This document shows positions 51,657-60,352 of a DNA stretch of 64,000 nt, piece by piece. Each line of letters starts with the position of its first letter. Position 1 is the first letter of the stretch. The notes beneath the pieces were generated by a model that worked only from the letters and a program-made list of their open reading frames with translations, did no database searches and was not told the origin of the DNA. Source of the stretch: an uncultured Acetatifactor sp. (GTDB lineage Bacteria > Bacillota > Clostridia > Lachnospirales > Lachnospiraceae); assembly GCA_910579755.1 (NCBI GenBank), contig CAJTVB010000004.1:124001-188000 (forward strand). The letters run 5' to 3'. A program made the translations under genes and the position numbers.

Positions 51657-53366
51657 ATGAAAAAGAAAAGAATAGCGGCGCTGCTTTTGACGGCGGCTCT
51701 GGCAGTGGGGAGCCTGGCCGGCTGCGGCGGCGACGGAGGAGAAAAGGGAGGATCTGACAGCCCGGGAGGAAATTCCACACCGGTGTCTGGAAATGCGGAA
51801 GCCGGAGACAATACCGGAGATAACGACGGAGACGCACAGGGTGATGCCGCGCAGTTTATAGAACTGGATCACAATATCAGTGGAGATCTTTCCATTTTGT
51901 GCTGGTCCGGCGATGGAAATTATTATGAGGATATCGGCCATCAGAACTGGGCACCTGAGGATATCACAGCTATCAATGTGGCATCCATTTATGCGATGGC
52001 CAAGAAATTTAATGAAACCTATCCCAATGTGAAGATTAATCTCCTTGCAATGGGAGACTGGGAGGGATCCTGGTCACAGCAGATGGAAAATTTCAAGGCA
52101 CAGCACGGGAAATATCCGGATATCTGGGCTACCCAGAGCCTGATCGAGGATGTGGAAAAGGGTCTTGCGGCAGACCTTTCCGTGTTTTCGGCAGACCCGG
52201 TCTATCAGTCCTTTAATCCGGCCATAATGAGGATGATGAATTATTACGGCATGCAGGCAGGACTTCCTCAGTATATGGTGCCCTGGGGCGTATTCATAAA
52301 CAAGGATTTGGCTGAGCAGAACAATATTGATGTTCCCGATCCCGACTGGACCATCGACGATTATACCCTGTTTATTTCCCAGGCGGACAACACTACCTTC
52401 TGGGGAGCCATGGATATTCCTCTCAAATGGATAAACACAGGCACCAAGGACATCAATTATATGATGTTGAATTACTCCGGAGAGGGAGATCATGTGAATC
52501 TGGATTCAGACGCGGTGAAGGATTTGCTGTCCCTGATTCCCAAGTGGGCGGAAAATACAGTGTGGACTCAGAATGATGTGGGCGGCGTTCCCGGGGAGGT
52601 TATGGATCAAAACGGCTGGTCAGGTCATTGGTTTTATGCCAACGGTTATGTTCTGACCTGGGACGGCGATCCCTGGAACATCGGTGTCTATGCGAACTCG
52701 GAGCCTCAGGAAGGTCAGGCGACTTTTAACATGGATGTGTACCCCAGACCGGCTACCGATTACATGGGTAGTACCGTGGGGATAGTGCTGGATCCTCTTG
52801 CAGTGCACAACTATGCCATGGATGACGGTAATCCGGAGCTGAGCGAGAGCGAGGAAGAGAAGCTGAAGCTGGCCTACACCTTTGCCACCTACTGGGTGGG
52901 CTCCACGGAAGCGGCCCAGGCCAGAGTGGATCAGATGTTCAACGCCGGAGGAATATTGCGGACTGCTGCCAACGATTCCCTTCCTTTTGTAACGGGTGAG
53001 GAATTCAGCAAACAGATGGAGATCTGGTATTCACTTGACACCCATGTAAGGTGCAAGGATATGCCGGGCTGGAAGAAGTGTATGGAGCTTTGGGAGGCCG
53101 GTCAGATCTGGGAGGCGCCTGAAAAGACATATCCTTCAACGATTCAGGTGGACGGTGCCGTAAAGCAGTGCCTGGACGAGTGGAATTACTATTATGCGGA
53201 TGACAAAATGACGGCGAAGCGTGCTTCTGACGGCTGGCTGGATGAGATTAAATCCAAGCTGCCGGAGTGGAACCGGCTGGCAAACGAGCGGTTTGAAGAG
53301 GCGGAGCAGCAGCTGAAGGACGCCCTGAGGGATTTCTACGGCTATACCGATGAGGACTTTCAGTAA
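51657..53366 (+). CDS. sugar ABC transporter substrate-binding lipoprotein
   Basis: A 569-residue extracellular binding protein. The lipoprotein signal ends in SLAGC; a Gly/Asn/Asp-rich linker (about 24-62) follows, then a type-1 solute-binding fold. Conserved features include FNETYPNVKINLLAMGDWEG in the first lobe and repeated aromatic residues (WAPED, WGVFINKDLAEQ, WFYANGYVLTWDGDPW) that suit a glycan ligand. At 569 residues it is longer than usual maltose-binding types and similar to those for oligosaccharides. AGAAAGGGAA precedes the ATG. It is the first gene behind the locus promoter and operators. Confidence 0.88.
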   Translation: MKKKRIAALLLTAALAVGSLAGCGGDGGEKGGSDSPGGNSTPVSGNAEAGDNTGDNDGDAQGDAAQFIELDHNISGDLSILCWSGDGNYYEDIGHQNWAPEDITAINVASIYAMAKKFNETYPNVKINLLAMGDWEGSWSQQMENFKAQHGKYPDIWATQSLIEDVEKGLAADLSVFSADPVYQSFNPAIMRMMNYYGMQAGLPQYMVPWGVFINKDLAEQNNIDVPDPDWTIDDYTLFISQADNTTFWGAMDIPLKWINTGTKDINYMMLNYSGEGDHVNLDSDAVKDLLSLIPKWAENTVWTQNDVGGVPGEVMDQNGWSGHWFYANGYVLTWDGDPWNIGVYANSEPQEGQATFNMDVYPRPATDYMGSTVGIVLDPLAVHNYAMDDGNPELSESEEEKLKLAYTFATYWVGSTEAAQARVDQMFNAGGILRTAANDSLPFVTGEEFSKQMEIWYSLDTHVRCKDMPGWKKCMELWEAGQIWEAPEKTYPSTIQVDGAVKQCLDEWNYYYADDKMTAKRASDGWLDEIKSKLPEWNRLANERFEEAEQQLKDALRDFYGYTDEDFQ

Positions 53367-53480
53367 GCATCCCTTTTTCTATCAATCATTTCTGTCAACA
53401 GCTTTCCGGAAGCGGTCCGATGCCGTCCATGGCAGGTGCAGGGCGGCTTCCGGCGGGGGATGAAAACGAGGAGAAGGCAA

Positions 53481-56438
53481 GTGGGCAAAAGGAAACGGGT
53501 TATTTATGCGGCGGCCGGGATCGCGGCGCTGGCAGCGGCAGGGGGAATTCTGTGGGGACTGGCCGGCAGCAGTCCTGCCGCCAATGTGGAAGCGGTATCC
53601 TGGGAGGAGATCAGGGAGGCCTATCTGCTGCTGCAGGATTCTCTCAAATTTCAGACCGTCAGATATCAGGATTATATTGCCGGACAGAATTTAGTGTACG
53701 GTCAAAAGGGCGGAGTCTGGGAGCCTGAAGGGGGAGAAAAGGAACCGGGATATGACGGGGCAGTGATGAAGCTGGACTATCTGGACGAGGCGGAGTATGT
53801 GGTGGAGACAGACCGGGAGGGACTTTACAGCCTGGGCCTGGATTATCATACCGGCGGCAGCAATCTGTCGGATTACCGCATGGACGTCACCATCAACGGC
53901 GAGAGCTATTTTGAAGAAATGTCCATGATCACACTGCCTCTGCTGTGGGAGGACGGGACCAAGGAATTTCCGGTGGATCGTTATGGGGACGAGACAGCGC
54001 CGGCACAGCTTCGATATGAGGGATGGCAGTACCGGGATCTGTACAATACCTCTTACTATCAGTCAGCGCCTCTGTATTTTTGGCTGGAAAAGGGTGAAAA
54101 CCATATCAGGGTGAAAAATGATTCGGCGGACGGTCTCACCCTGGGGCGCCTGTATGTAAATGCGCCGGACGATACGATCCCATCTTATGAGGAATATCGC
54201 AACCAGTATTCGGGGGAAACGGCTTCGGATTCCTTTATAGAAATCAACAGCGTGGACTATGTCCGGAAAAATTCCACGGCAGCGCTGACCACATCCGTCA
54301 ATGACCCGTCCCTGAAGCCTCATACAAGCGAATACAAGAAATTGAATGTGGTGTCCTGGAAGAAGGCCGGGGTGGAGGTTACTTATAATGTGGAGGTGGA
54401 AAAGGCCGGCCTGTACCAGCTGGCGGTGCACTACAGAAATGAGAAGGAAGATTTTCAGGTATTTGAATCAATTTACATAGATGGTAAAATTCCTTTTCAG
54501 GAGCTTCGAAATTATGGGTTTGATACCACGGACACCTCCTGGAAAAATGAGATTCTTTCGGATGAGGAGGGAAATCCGTATCTGGTGTATTTGACGGAAG
54601 GGGCACATACCCTGACCATCAGATCGGAGATGGAGCCGGTGAGCGAAGAATGGCATTATGCCAGGTTGATCGCGGAGCATGTATCCCAGTTTTCTCTGGA
54701 GATCAAAAAGATCACAGGGGCGGAGGTGGATGAATACCGCACCTGGAATATCACCCAGTATATACCGGATACGCCGGCCTGGCTGGAGGCCTATGAAACA
54801 TTGATCCGCTCGATGCAGAATACCCTGCAGGATTATGCCCCCAATGGGGTTAGATCCGCAAAGCTGTCCGAGCTGGACCGGGCTTTGGGAGTGATCGATA
54901 AGCTGAAGGAATATCCGGACGAGATCGCCCTGCACACGGACAGTCTGGATTCTCTCCTGAAGCAGATGGGGGATTTTGCCGCCAATATCAGCGCACAGCC
55001 CTTTGCCCTGGATCGGATCTATGTGGGGGGAGCACAGGACCTTCCCCGGGAGCAGGCAGGTTTCCTTGCGTCCATGGGCAATGGAATAATGAATCTTGCG
55101 TATACGTTTTTTTCCGACAAATACAAGGTGGAAAACGACGAAGATGCGGTGAACATCTGGGTAAACCGTTCGGTGACACAGGCGGATCTGCTGCAAAAAA
55201 TGGCGGATTCCGAGTTTACGCCGGGGACGGGGATCAAAGTAAGGATTTCCGTTATGCCGGATGCCGGCAAGCTGACCATGGCGGTGGCGGCGGGAGAGAT
55301 GCCGGACATGGCGCTGGGGCTTGCCTCCCACGCGCCTTTCGAGCTGGCCTGCAGGGACGCGGTCTACGACCTGACGCAGTTTGAGGATTTCTGGCAGGTG
55401 GCGGACCGGTTTGCACCAGGCGCTTTTGTGCCCTATGTCTTTAACGAGAAGGTATACGCAATTCCGGAGACGGCGGATTTTAATATGGTCATTTACCGGA
55501 AGGATATTTTTCAGAAGCTGGATATTCCTCTGCCGGATACCTGGGAGGATCTGATCGGGATCCTGCCGGTGCTGCAGCATTACGGTATGAATTTCTACCA
55601 TAATATTGCCACTACGGACGGATATAAATACTTTTATCAGACGACACCCATGGTCTACCAGAACGGGGGAAGCCTGTACACAGAGGACGGAATGCACACC
55701 GCCATCGATCAGGCCCGGGCCGCGGCGGGGATCAAGGCACTGGGTGAGCTGTTCAGCATTTATTCCGTTCCCACCCAGGTATCCCAGTTTATGGACTCCT
55801 TCCGTTATGGGATCCTTCCCATTGGTATTGTGGGGCTGGAGACCTACAATCTCATCGCTAACGGAGCGCCGGAGCTGGAGGGGCAGTGGGGGCTTGCGCC
55901 CTATCTGGGAACCGAGCAGGAGGACGGAACCATCAATAGAAGCTATATTGCGGCGGGAACCGGAGGGCTTATCTTTGCCAATACTCAAAAGGCAGATGAG
56001 GCCTGGGCCTTTTTGAAGTGGTGGCTGAGCCATGAGGTGCAGGCAGAATATGCCCATACCCTGCAGTCCACCTACGGCTCGGAGAATATCTGGCTGCCTG
56101 CCAATCTGGAGGCCATAGGAGACTGCGCTCTGCCTACGGAACATAAGCTGGCCATTCTGGAACAGCTTACACATCTGCGGGATGTGCCCAGGACTCCCGG
56201 CCAGTATATGCTGGAGAGGGATCTTTCTAATATCTGGAACAGCATAGCGGTGGACGGAAAGGCAGTTCAGCCGGCCATCGACGAAAAGATCCTGGAGATT
56301 AACCGGGAGATCACAAAAAAGATGACGGACCTGGGCTATCTGGACAGCAGCGGCAACCTGCTGAGGGAATATAATATCCGGGATATAGACTGGATCCGGG
56401 AGAATATTGAGGCCCACAGAGAGGGGGGAGAGCAATGA
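53481..56438 (+). CDS. membrane-anchored solute-binding protein fused to two beta-rich domains
   Basis: A protein of about 985 residues. An N-terminal signal/anchor segment (about 5-28) is followed by a region with two related beta-rich copies: AEYVVETDREGLYSLGLDYH (about 98-117) and VTYNVEVEKAGLYQLAVHYR (about 297-316), each followed by a V-x-I-[ND]-G-type strand. They resemble carbohydrate-binding modules of the CBM6/35 kind. The C-terminal half (about 545-960) is a type-1 solute-binding domain with MAVAAGEMPDMALG and DTWEDLIGILPVL. GTG at 53481 with GAGGAG seven bases before is preferred to ATG 53460. The end overlaps the permease gene by four bases. Confidence 0.8.
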   Translation: MGKRKRVIYAAAGIAALAAAGGILWGLAGSSPAANVEAVSWEEIREAYLLLQDSLKFQTVRYQDYIAGQNLVYGQKGGVWEPEGGEKEPGYDGAVMKLDYLDEAEYVVETDREGLYSLGLDYHTGGSNLSDYRMDVTINGESYFEEMSMITLPLLWEDGTKEFPVDRYGDETAPAQLRYEGWQYRDLYNTSYYQSAPLYFWLEKGENHIRVKNDSADGLTLGRLYVNAPDDTIPSYEEYRNQYSGETASDSFIEINSVDYVRKNSTAALTTSVNDPSLKPHTSEYKKLNVVSWKKAGVEVTYNVEVEKAGLYQLAVHYRNEKEDFQVFESIYIDGKIPFQELRNYGFDTTDTSWKNEILSDEEGNPYLVYLTEGAHTLTIRSEMEPVSEEWHYARLIAEHVSQFSLEIKKITGAEVDEYRTWNITQYIPDTPAWLEAYETLIRSMQNTLQDYAPNGVRSAKLSELDRALGVIDKLKEYPDEIALHTDSLDSLLKQMGDFAANISAQPFALDRIYVGGAQDLPREQAGFLASMGNGIMNLAYTFFSDKYKVENDEDAVNIWVNRSVTQADLLQKMADSEFTPGTGIKVRISVMPDAGKLTMAVAAGEMPDMALGLASHAPFELACRDAVYDLTQFEDFWQVADRFAPGAFVPYVFNEKVYAIPETADFNMVIYRKDIFQKLDIPLPDTWEDLIGILPVLQHYGMNFYHNIATTDGYKYFYQTTPMVYQNGGSLYTEDGMHTAIDQARAAAGIKALGELFSIYSVPTQVSQFMDSFRYGILPIGIVGLETYNLIANGAPELEGQWGLAPYLGTEQEDGTINRSYIAAGTGGLIFANTQKADEAWAFLKWWLSHEVQAEYAHTLQSTYGSENIWLPANLEAIGDCALPTEHKLAILEQLTHLRDVPRTPGQYMLERDLSNIWNSIAVDGKAVQPAIDEKILEINREITKKMTDLGYLDSSGNLLREYNIRDIDWIRENIEAHREGGEQ

Positions 56439-57358
56439 AGGCATTGACGAAAAAGAGATATCGCAGGGTGAACAGGCGGGAGGATTATCTGACTTCCATG
56501 CTGCTGCTTTTGCCGTATCTGCTTTTGTTTTCCCTGTTTATTGCCATTCCGGTGCTGATTGCCATCGGACTTTCCTTCACCTATTTTGACGTGATTAAAA
56601 CGCCGGAGCTGGTGGGAGTCTCCAACTATATAGCGCTTTTGACCCAGGATGAGATTTTCCTGAAATACATTATTCCCAATACCTTTAAATATGCGCTGAT
56701 CGTAGGGCCGGGCGGGTGTATCCTTTCCTTTGTGCTGGCCTGGCTGGTGACCCAGATTCAGGCGGTGCCCAGGACGATTTTGACGCTGTGCCTGTATATG
56801 CCCTCCATGGTGGGATCGCTGATGATCCAGGTGGTGTGGAAGACTATTTTTTCCGGCGACCAAAGAGGGCTTTTAAATGCCTTTCTGCTGAGCCGCGGCT
56901 GGATCGATTCTCCTGTGAGCTGGCTGCTTTCTCCGGAGTATCTGCTGACCATTATGATTCTGGTGGCTCTGTGGCAGGCCATGGGAATCGGCTTCCTGGC
57001 CATGATAGCAGGAATCTTGAACGTGAATGAGGAGCTGTATGAGGCAGCCTATGTGGACGGTATGAAAAACCGTTTTCAGGAGGTGGTGTACATTACCATT
57101 CCCTCCATGAAGCCTCAGATGATGTTTTCCGCGGTAATGGCCATTGTAAACGCCTTCAATACCGGCTGGATCGGGCCGGCTCTGGCGGGCTCCAATCCTA
57201 CGCCGGATTATTCGGGCAACCTGATCCTGAACCATATTGAGGACTATGCGTTTTCCCGTTATGAAATGGGATATGCGGCGGCCATCTCGGTGGTACTGCT
57301 GCTTATGATCGCCTTCTTTTCCAAGGTGGCGGGAAAATTGTTTACAGAGAAGGATTAG
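56435..57358 (+). CDS. sugar ABC transporter permease (MalF-type), pair 1
   Basis: A 307-residue inner-membrane permease with six hydrophobic segments. The cytosolic coupling loop EAAYVDGMKNRFQEVVYITIP is the EAA motif that touches the ATPase (listed in two parts: EAAYVDGMKN and ITIPSMKPQ). GGGGGAG precedes the ATG, which overlaps the stop of the binding-protein gene. Together with the next gene it forms the first permease pair of the locus. No ATPase gene is adjacent. Confidence 0.92.
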   Translation: MKALTKKRYRRVNRREDYLTSMLLLLPYLLLFSLFIAIPVLIAIGLSFTYFDVIKTPELVGVSNYIALLTQDEIFLKYIIPNTFKYALIVGPGGCILSFVLAWLVTQIQAVPRTILTLCLYMPSMVGSLMIQVVWKTIFSGDQRGLLNAFLLSRGWIDSPVSWLLSPEYLLTIMILVALWQAMGIGFLAMIAGILNVNEELYEAAYVDGMKNRFQEVVYITIPSMKPQMMFSAVMAIVNAFNTGWIGPALAGSNPTPDYSGNLILNHIEDYAFSRYEMGYAAAISVVLLLMIAFFSKVAGKLFTEKD

Positions 57359-57401
57359 TTCCGGGCGGAAAGCGCAGAAAGCGCAGATGGGAGCGGATTT
57401 T

Positions 57402-58280
57402 ATGGCCAAATCAAAATTTAAAGGAAAGAAAGTGGATCCCAGAAGCTTTTCCCGGGACCAGATCAAGTTTTACTGCATATTGATACCGATCGCCTGTCTG
57501 ATGGTTCTTCCGGTGGTCTATATGTTTAACGAGGCGTTTAAGCCTCTGGGGGAATTGTATGCCTTTCCCCCTACGCTGATTGCAAAGGAGCCTACGTTTA
57601 ATAACTTTAAAAAGCTGTTCGAGCTGTCGGGAACCACAGGGGTGCCCATGACCAGATACCTGCTGAACTCCATATTTATCACTTTGATTACGGTGATTTT
57701 AAATATCTATATCACTGTGGCCTGCGCCTTTGTGTTGTCCAAGAAGGGGCAGTATCGGGTGACCAAATGGTTTTTCAGCATCAACCAGATGGCGCTGATG
57801 TTCGTGCAGGTGGCTGTGGCGGTGCCCAGATACATTATGATTGTGCGGCTTGGTCTGATCGATACCTGGGCGGCACACATTTTCCCGCTGATCGCAATGC
57901 CCATCGGCATCTTTCTGATGAAGCAGTTCATCGACGACGTGCCGGACGCCTTGCTGGAGGCGGCTTATGTGGACGGAGCAGGCAACTTTACCGTAATCCG
58001 CCGGATCATACTTCCCATGACCAGGCCGGCGGTGGCCACGGTGGCTATTTTGACCTTCCAGTCCGCCTGGCAGGCCACGGAGGCTTCCAACAATTTTATC
58101 ACCAGTGATGTTATGAAAACGATCTATTATTATCTGAATGCGTTGCAGACCAACAATGCGGTGGCGTCCCGGGGAATCGTGGCGGCAGGTACGATCATTC
58201 TGTTTATACCGAATCTGATCATTTTTATCTGCATGCAGTCCAGGGTCATGAGCACCATGAGTCATTCCGGCATCAAGTAA
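57402..58280 (+). CDS. sugar ABC transporter permease (MalG-type), pair 1
   Basis: A 292-residue permease with six hydrophobic segments and a canonical EAA loop, EAAYVDGAGNFTVIRRIILP. The N-terminal cytosolic stretch is long and basic. The start at 57402 has GGGAG eight bases upstream; the ATG five codons earlier lies inside that site. It completes the first permease pair. A short hairpin (CGCC/GGCG) occurs in the 41-base gap before the next gene. Confidence 0.92.
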   Translation: MAKSKFKGKKVDPRSFSRDQIKFYCILIPIACLMVLPVVYMFNEAFKPLGELYAFPPTLIAKEPTFNNFKKLFELSGTTGVPMTRYLLNSIFITLITVILNIYITVACAFVLSKKGQYRVTKWFFSINQMALMFVQVAVAVPRYIMIVRLGLIDTWAAHIFPLIAMPIGIFLMKQFIDDVPDALLEAAYVDGAGNFTVIRRIILPMTRPAVATVAILTFQSAWQATEASNNFITSDVMKTIYYYLNALQTNNAVASRGIVAAGTIILFIPNLIIFICMQSRVMSTMSHSGIK

Positions 58281-58321
58281 GGAGAGCGCCCGTTTTGGCG
58301 GGTGAAGGGACGGGAGTTTAG

Positions 58322-60352
58322 GTGAAGATGAGAAAAATAAAACGAATTTTGGCCGTCATTGGGATGCTTTGTCTGACACAGCCGATCCTGACGCAGGCAT
58401 CCCAGGCCACCAGTTATACCTATACCCATGATGACAAGATGAATTCCGTCCGTACCCAGGACGCCTATCTGCCCCAACAGACCATTACGAACCTTGGGCT
58501 GAACGCGGCGGAGGATATGTTCATCGACAAAAATAATATGATGTACATTGCCGATACCGGCAATATGAGGATTGTGAAATATGATATTTCCAGAGGCATT
58601 TATATGGAGGAGTTTTCACATCAGGAATTTCAGGCTCCAAAGGGAATCTATGTGACAGCGGACGGAACGATCTATGTGGCCGACAGCAAGGCTAAGGCAG
58701 TCTTTGTGTTCGACCAGGACTGGAAGCTTTTGAAGAAGCTGGAAAGGCCCCAGGTCCCGGCTTTTGGGGATACTCCCTTCGATCCGGCCAAGGTGGCGGC
58801 AGACGGACGGGGAAATGTTTATATCGTGGGCGAGGGCGTTTACAGCGGCGTGATCCAGATGTCCGAGGAGGGAGAATTCCAGGGATTCTTTGCGGTGAAC
58901 AAGACAGATCTTACCACGTTTCAGAAGCTTCAGACAGTTTTCTTTACCAGAGAACAGCTGAGCCGGCTTTTGAACCGCAATCCGGTCACCTTTGCCAACG
59001 TGACGCTGGATGACCGGGGAATCGTATATACGGTGACCCTGGGAAAACGCAGGGATCCCATTAAAAAGCACAAGACCAACGGCAGCAATATGTTTGCGGA
59101 AACCGTATATGGCTTTGAGGATATCAACGATATATGGGTGGATGAAAATTTGTTGATTTATACGGCCTCCAAGCGGGGATATGTGGACGTGTACACGGCG
59201 GAAGGGGAGCTTTTGTTTGAATTCGGGTCCTATGTGTCCAACCTGGATGTGGCGGGACTCTACAACGCGCTTTCCACCCTGGCGGTGGACCAGAACGGTT
59301 ATATCTGGACCATAGACGGTATCAAGGGGTACCTGCAGTCCTATGCCCCCACGGCCTACGCCCGGAAGGTATACGAAGCCCTGGGCTTTTACAACAGCGG
59401 TCACTATGAGGAGGCCCTGCGCACCTGGGATGAAGTGCTTGCCATGAACCAGATGTCCGTGGCGGCCCACGACGGGATCGGCAAGGCGTATTTGTCCAAG
59501 TATGATTTTGAGAGCGCCATGGAGCATTTTCAGGTGGCGGGCAACCACGGATTATACTCAGAGGCCTTCTGGGAGATTCGAAATGTGTGGCTGCAAAAAT
59601 ACCTGGTATATTTTCTGGCGGCGGCTGTTTTGCTGTATCTTGCTATTGTAATTACGGAACGGGTTGACAAGGAGCGGAGGCTCCGCCGTCTGAAGGCGGC
59701 ATGGAAGGAACGGATCATGAACACAAAGGGCCTGGGGGATGTGCTCTACGGCTTTACCACGGCCAGGCATCCTTTGAATGGCTATTACGAGATCCGGATG
59801 GGGAGAAAGGGGAGCCTGCCGGGGGCCGGCATCCTGTACCTGCTTACCTTTGCAGCATTTATGCTCTTTATGCTGGGAAAGGGCTTTATCTATCAATATT
59901 ACGATATCCAGGAGCTGGACATCGGCTCCATTGTTATCGGCTTTTTTGCCTTCACCAGCCTGTTTGTGATCTGTAATTATCTGGCAGCCTCCATTAATGA
60001 CGGAGAGGGAACCTTAAAGGGAGTGGCTCTGGCTGTGGCCTACGGGGCCGTGCCGCTGATGGTGTCTTTGTTTGCCATCACTGCGCTGTCCTACTGCGTC
60101 ACTGCCAACGAGGCCTTCTTCCTGGACGTACTTCTGTGGGGAGGCGGCGCATGGACGGTGGTGCTGATCTTTCTGGGGCTGCAGACCATACATAACTATT
60201 CAGGAAAAGAGATGGTCAAAAGCCTTTTGATCACCGCGCTGTTCAGCTTTGTGGTTATTGTGGTGATCCTGGTGGTAACCATTATGTGCGAGCAGGTTAT
60301 GAAATTCCTGACTACCATAGGAAAGGAGCTGGTGCGGAATGTATCGTCTTAA
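58322..60352 (+). CDS. NHL beta-propeller - TPR - Yip1-like membrane protein
   Basis: A 676-residue fusion. After a signal segment (about 1-25) come about six NHL-type repeats (about 45-340), for example DMFIDKNNMMYIADTGNMRI, PKGIYVTADGTIYVADSKAK and LSTLAVDQNGYIWTIDG. Two TPR-like helical pairs follow (about 348-415), then a transmembrane helix (about 425-443) and a multi-pass Yip1-like domain (about 480-665). The propeller should lie outside the cell and the Yip1-like part in the membrane. The GTG start follows ACGGGAG; ATG 58328 is possible. It sits between the two permease pairs and overlaps the next gene by 14 bases. Function unknown. Confidence 0.72.
   Translation: MKMRKIKRILAVIGMLCLTQPILTQASQATSYTYTHDDKMNSVRTQDAYLPQQTITNLGLNAAEDMFIDKNNMMYIADTGNMRIVKYDISRGIYMEEFSHQEFQAPKGIYVTADGTIYVADSKAKAVFVFDQDWKLLKKLERPQVPAFGDTPFDPAKVAADGRGNVYIVGEGVYSGVIQMSEEGEFQGFFAVNKTDLTTFQKLQTVFFTREQLSRLLNRNPVTFANVTLDDRGIVYTVTLGKRRDPIKKHKTNGSNMFAETVYGFEDINDIWVDENLLIYTASKRGYVDVYTAEGELLFEFGSYVSNLDVAGLYNALSTLAVDQNGYIWTIDGIKGYLQSYAPTAYARKVYEALGFYNSGHYEEALRTWDEVLAMNQMSVAAHDGIGKAYLSKYDFESAMEHFQVAGNHGLYSEAFWEIRNVWLQKYLVYFLAAAVLLYLAIVITERVDKERRLRRLKAAWKERIMNTKGLGDVLYGFTTARHPLNGYYEIRMGRKGSLPGAGILYLLTFAAFMLFMLGKGFIYQYYDIQELDIGSIVIGFFAFTSLFVICNYLAASINDGEGTLKGVALAVAYGAVPLMVSLFAITALSYCVTANEAFFLDVLLWGGGAWTVVLIFLGLQTIHNYSGKEMVKSLLITALFSFVVIVVILVVTIMCEQVMKFLTTIGKELVRNVSS

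Noticed and set aside
54468..56444. 658-codon open frame on the minus strand
   Set aside because: It lies entirely antisense to the binding-protein fusion, has no ribosome site or recognisable domain, and its residues reflect reversed codon bias of the real gene.
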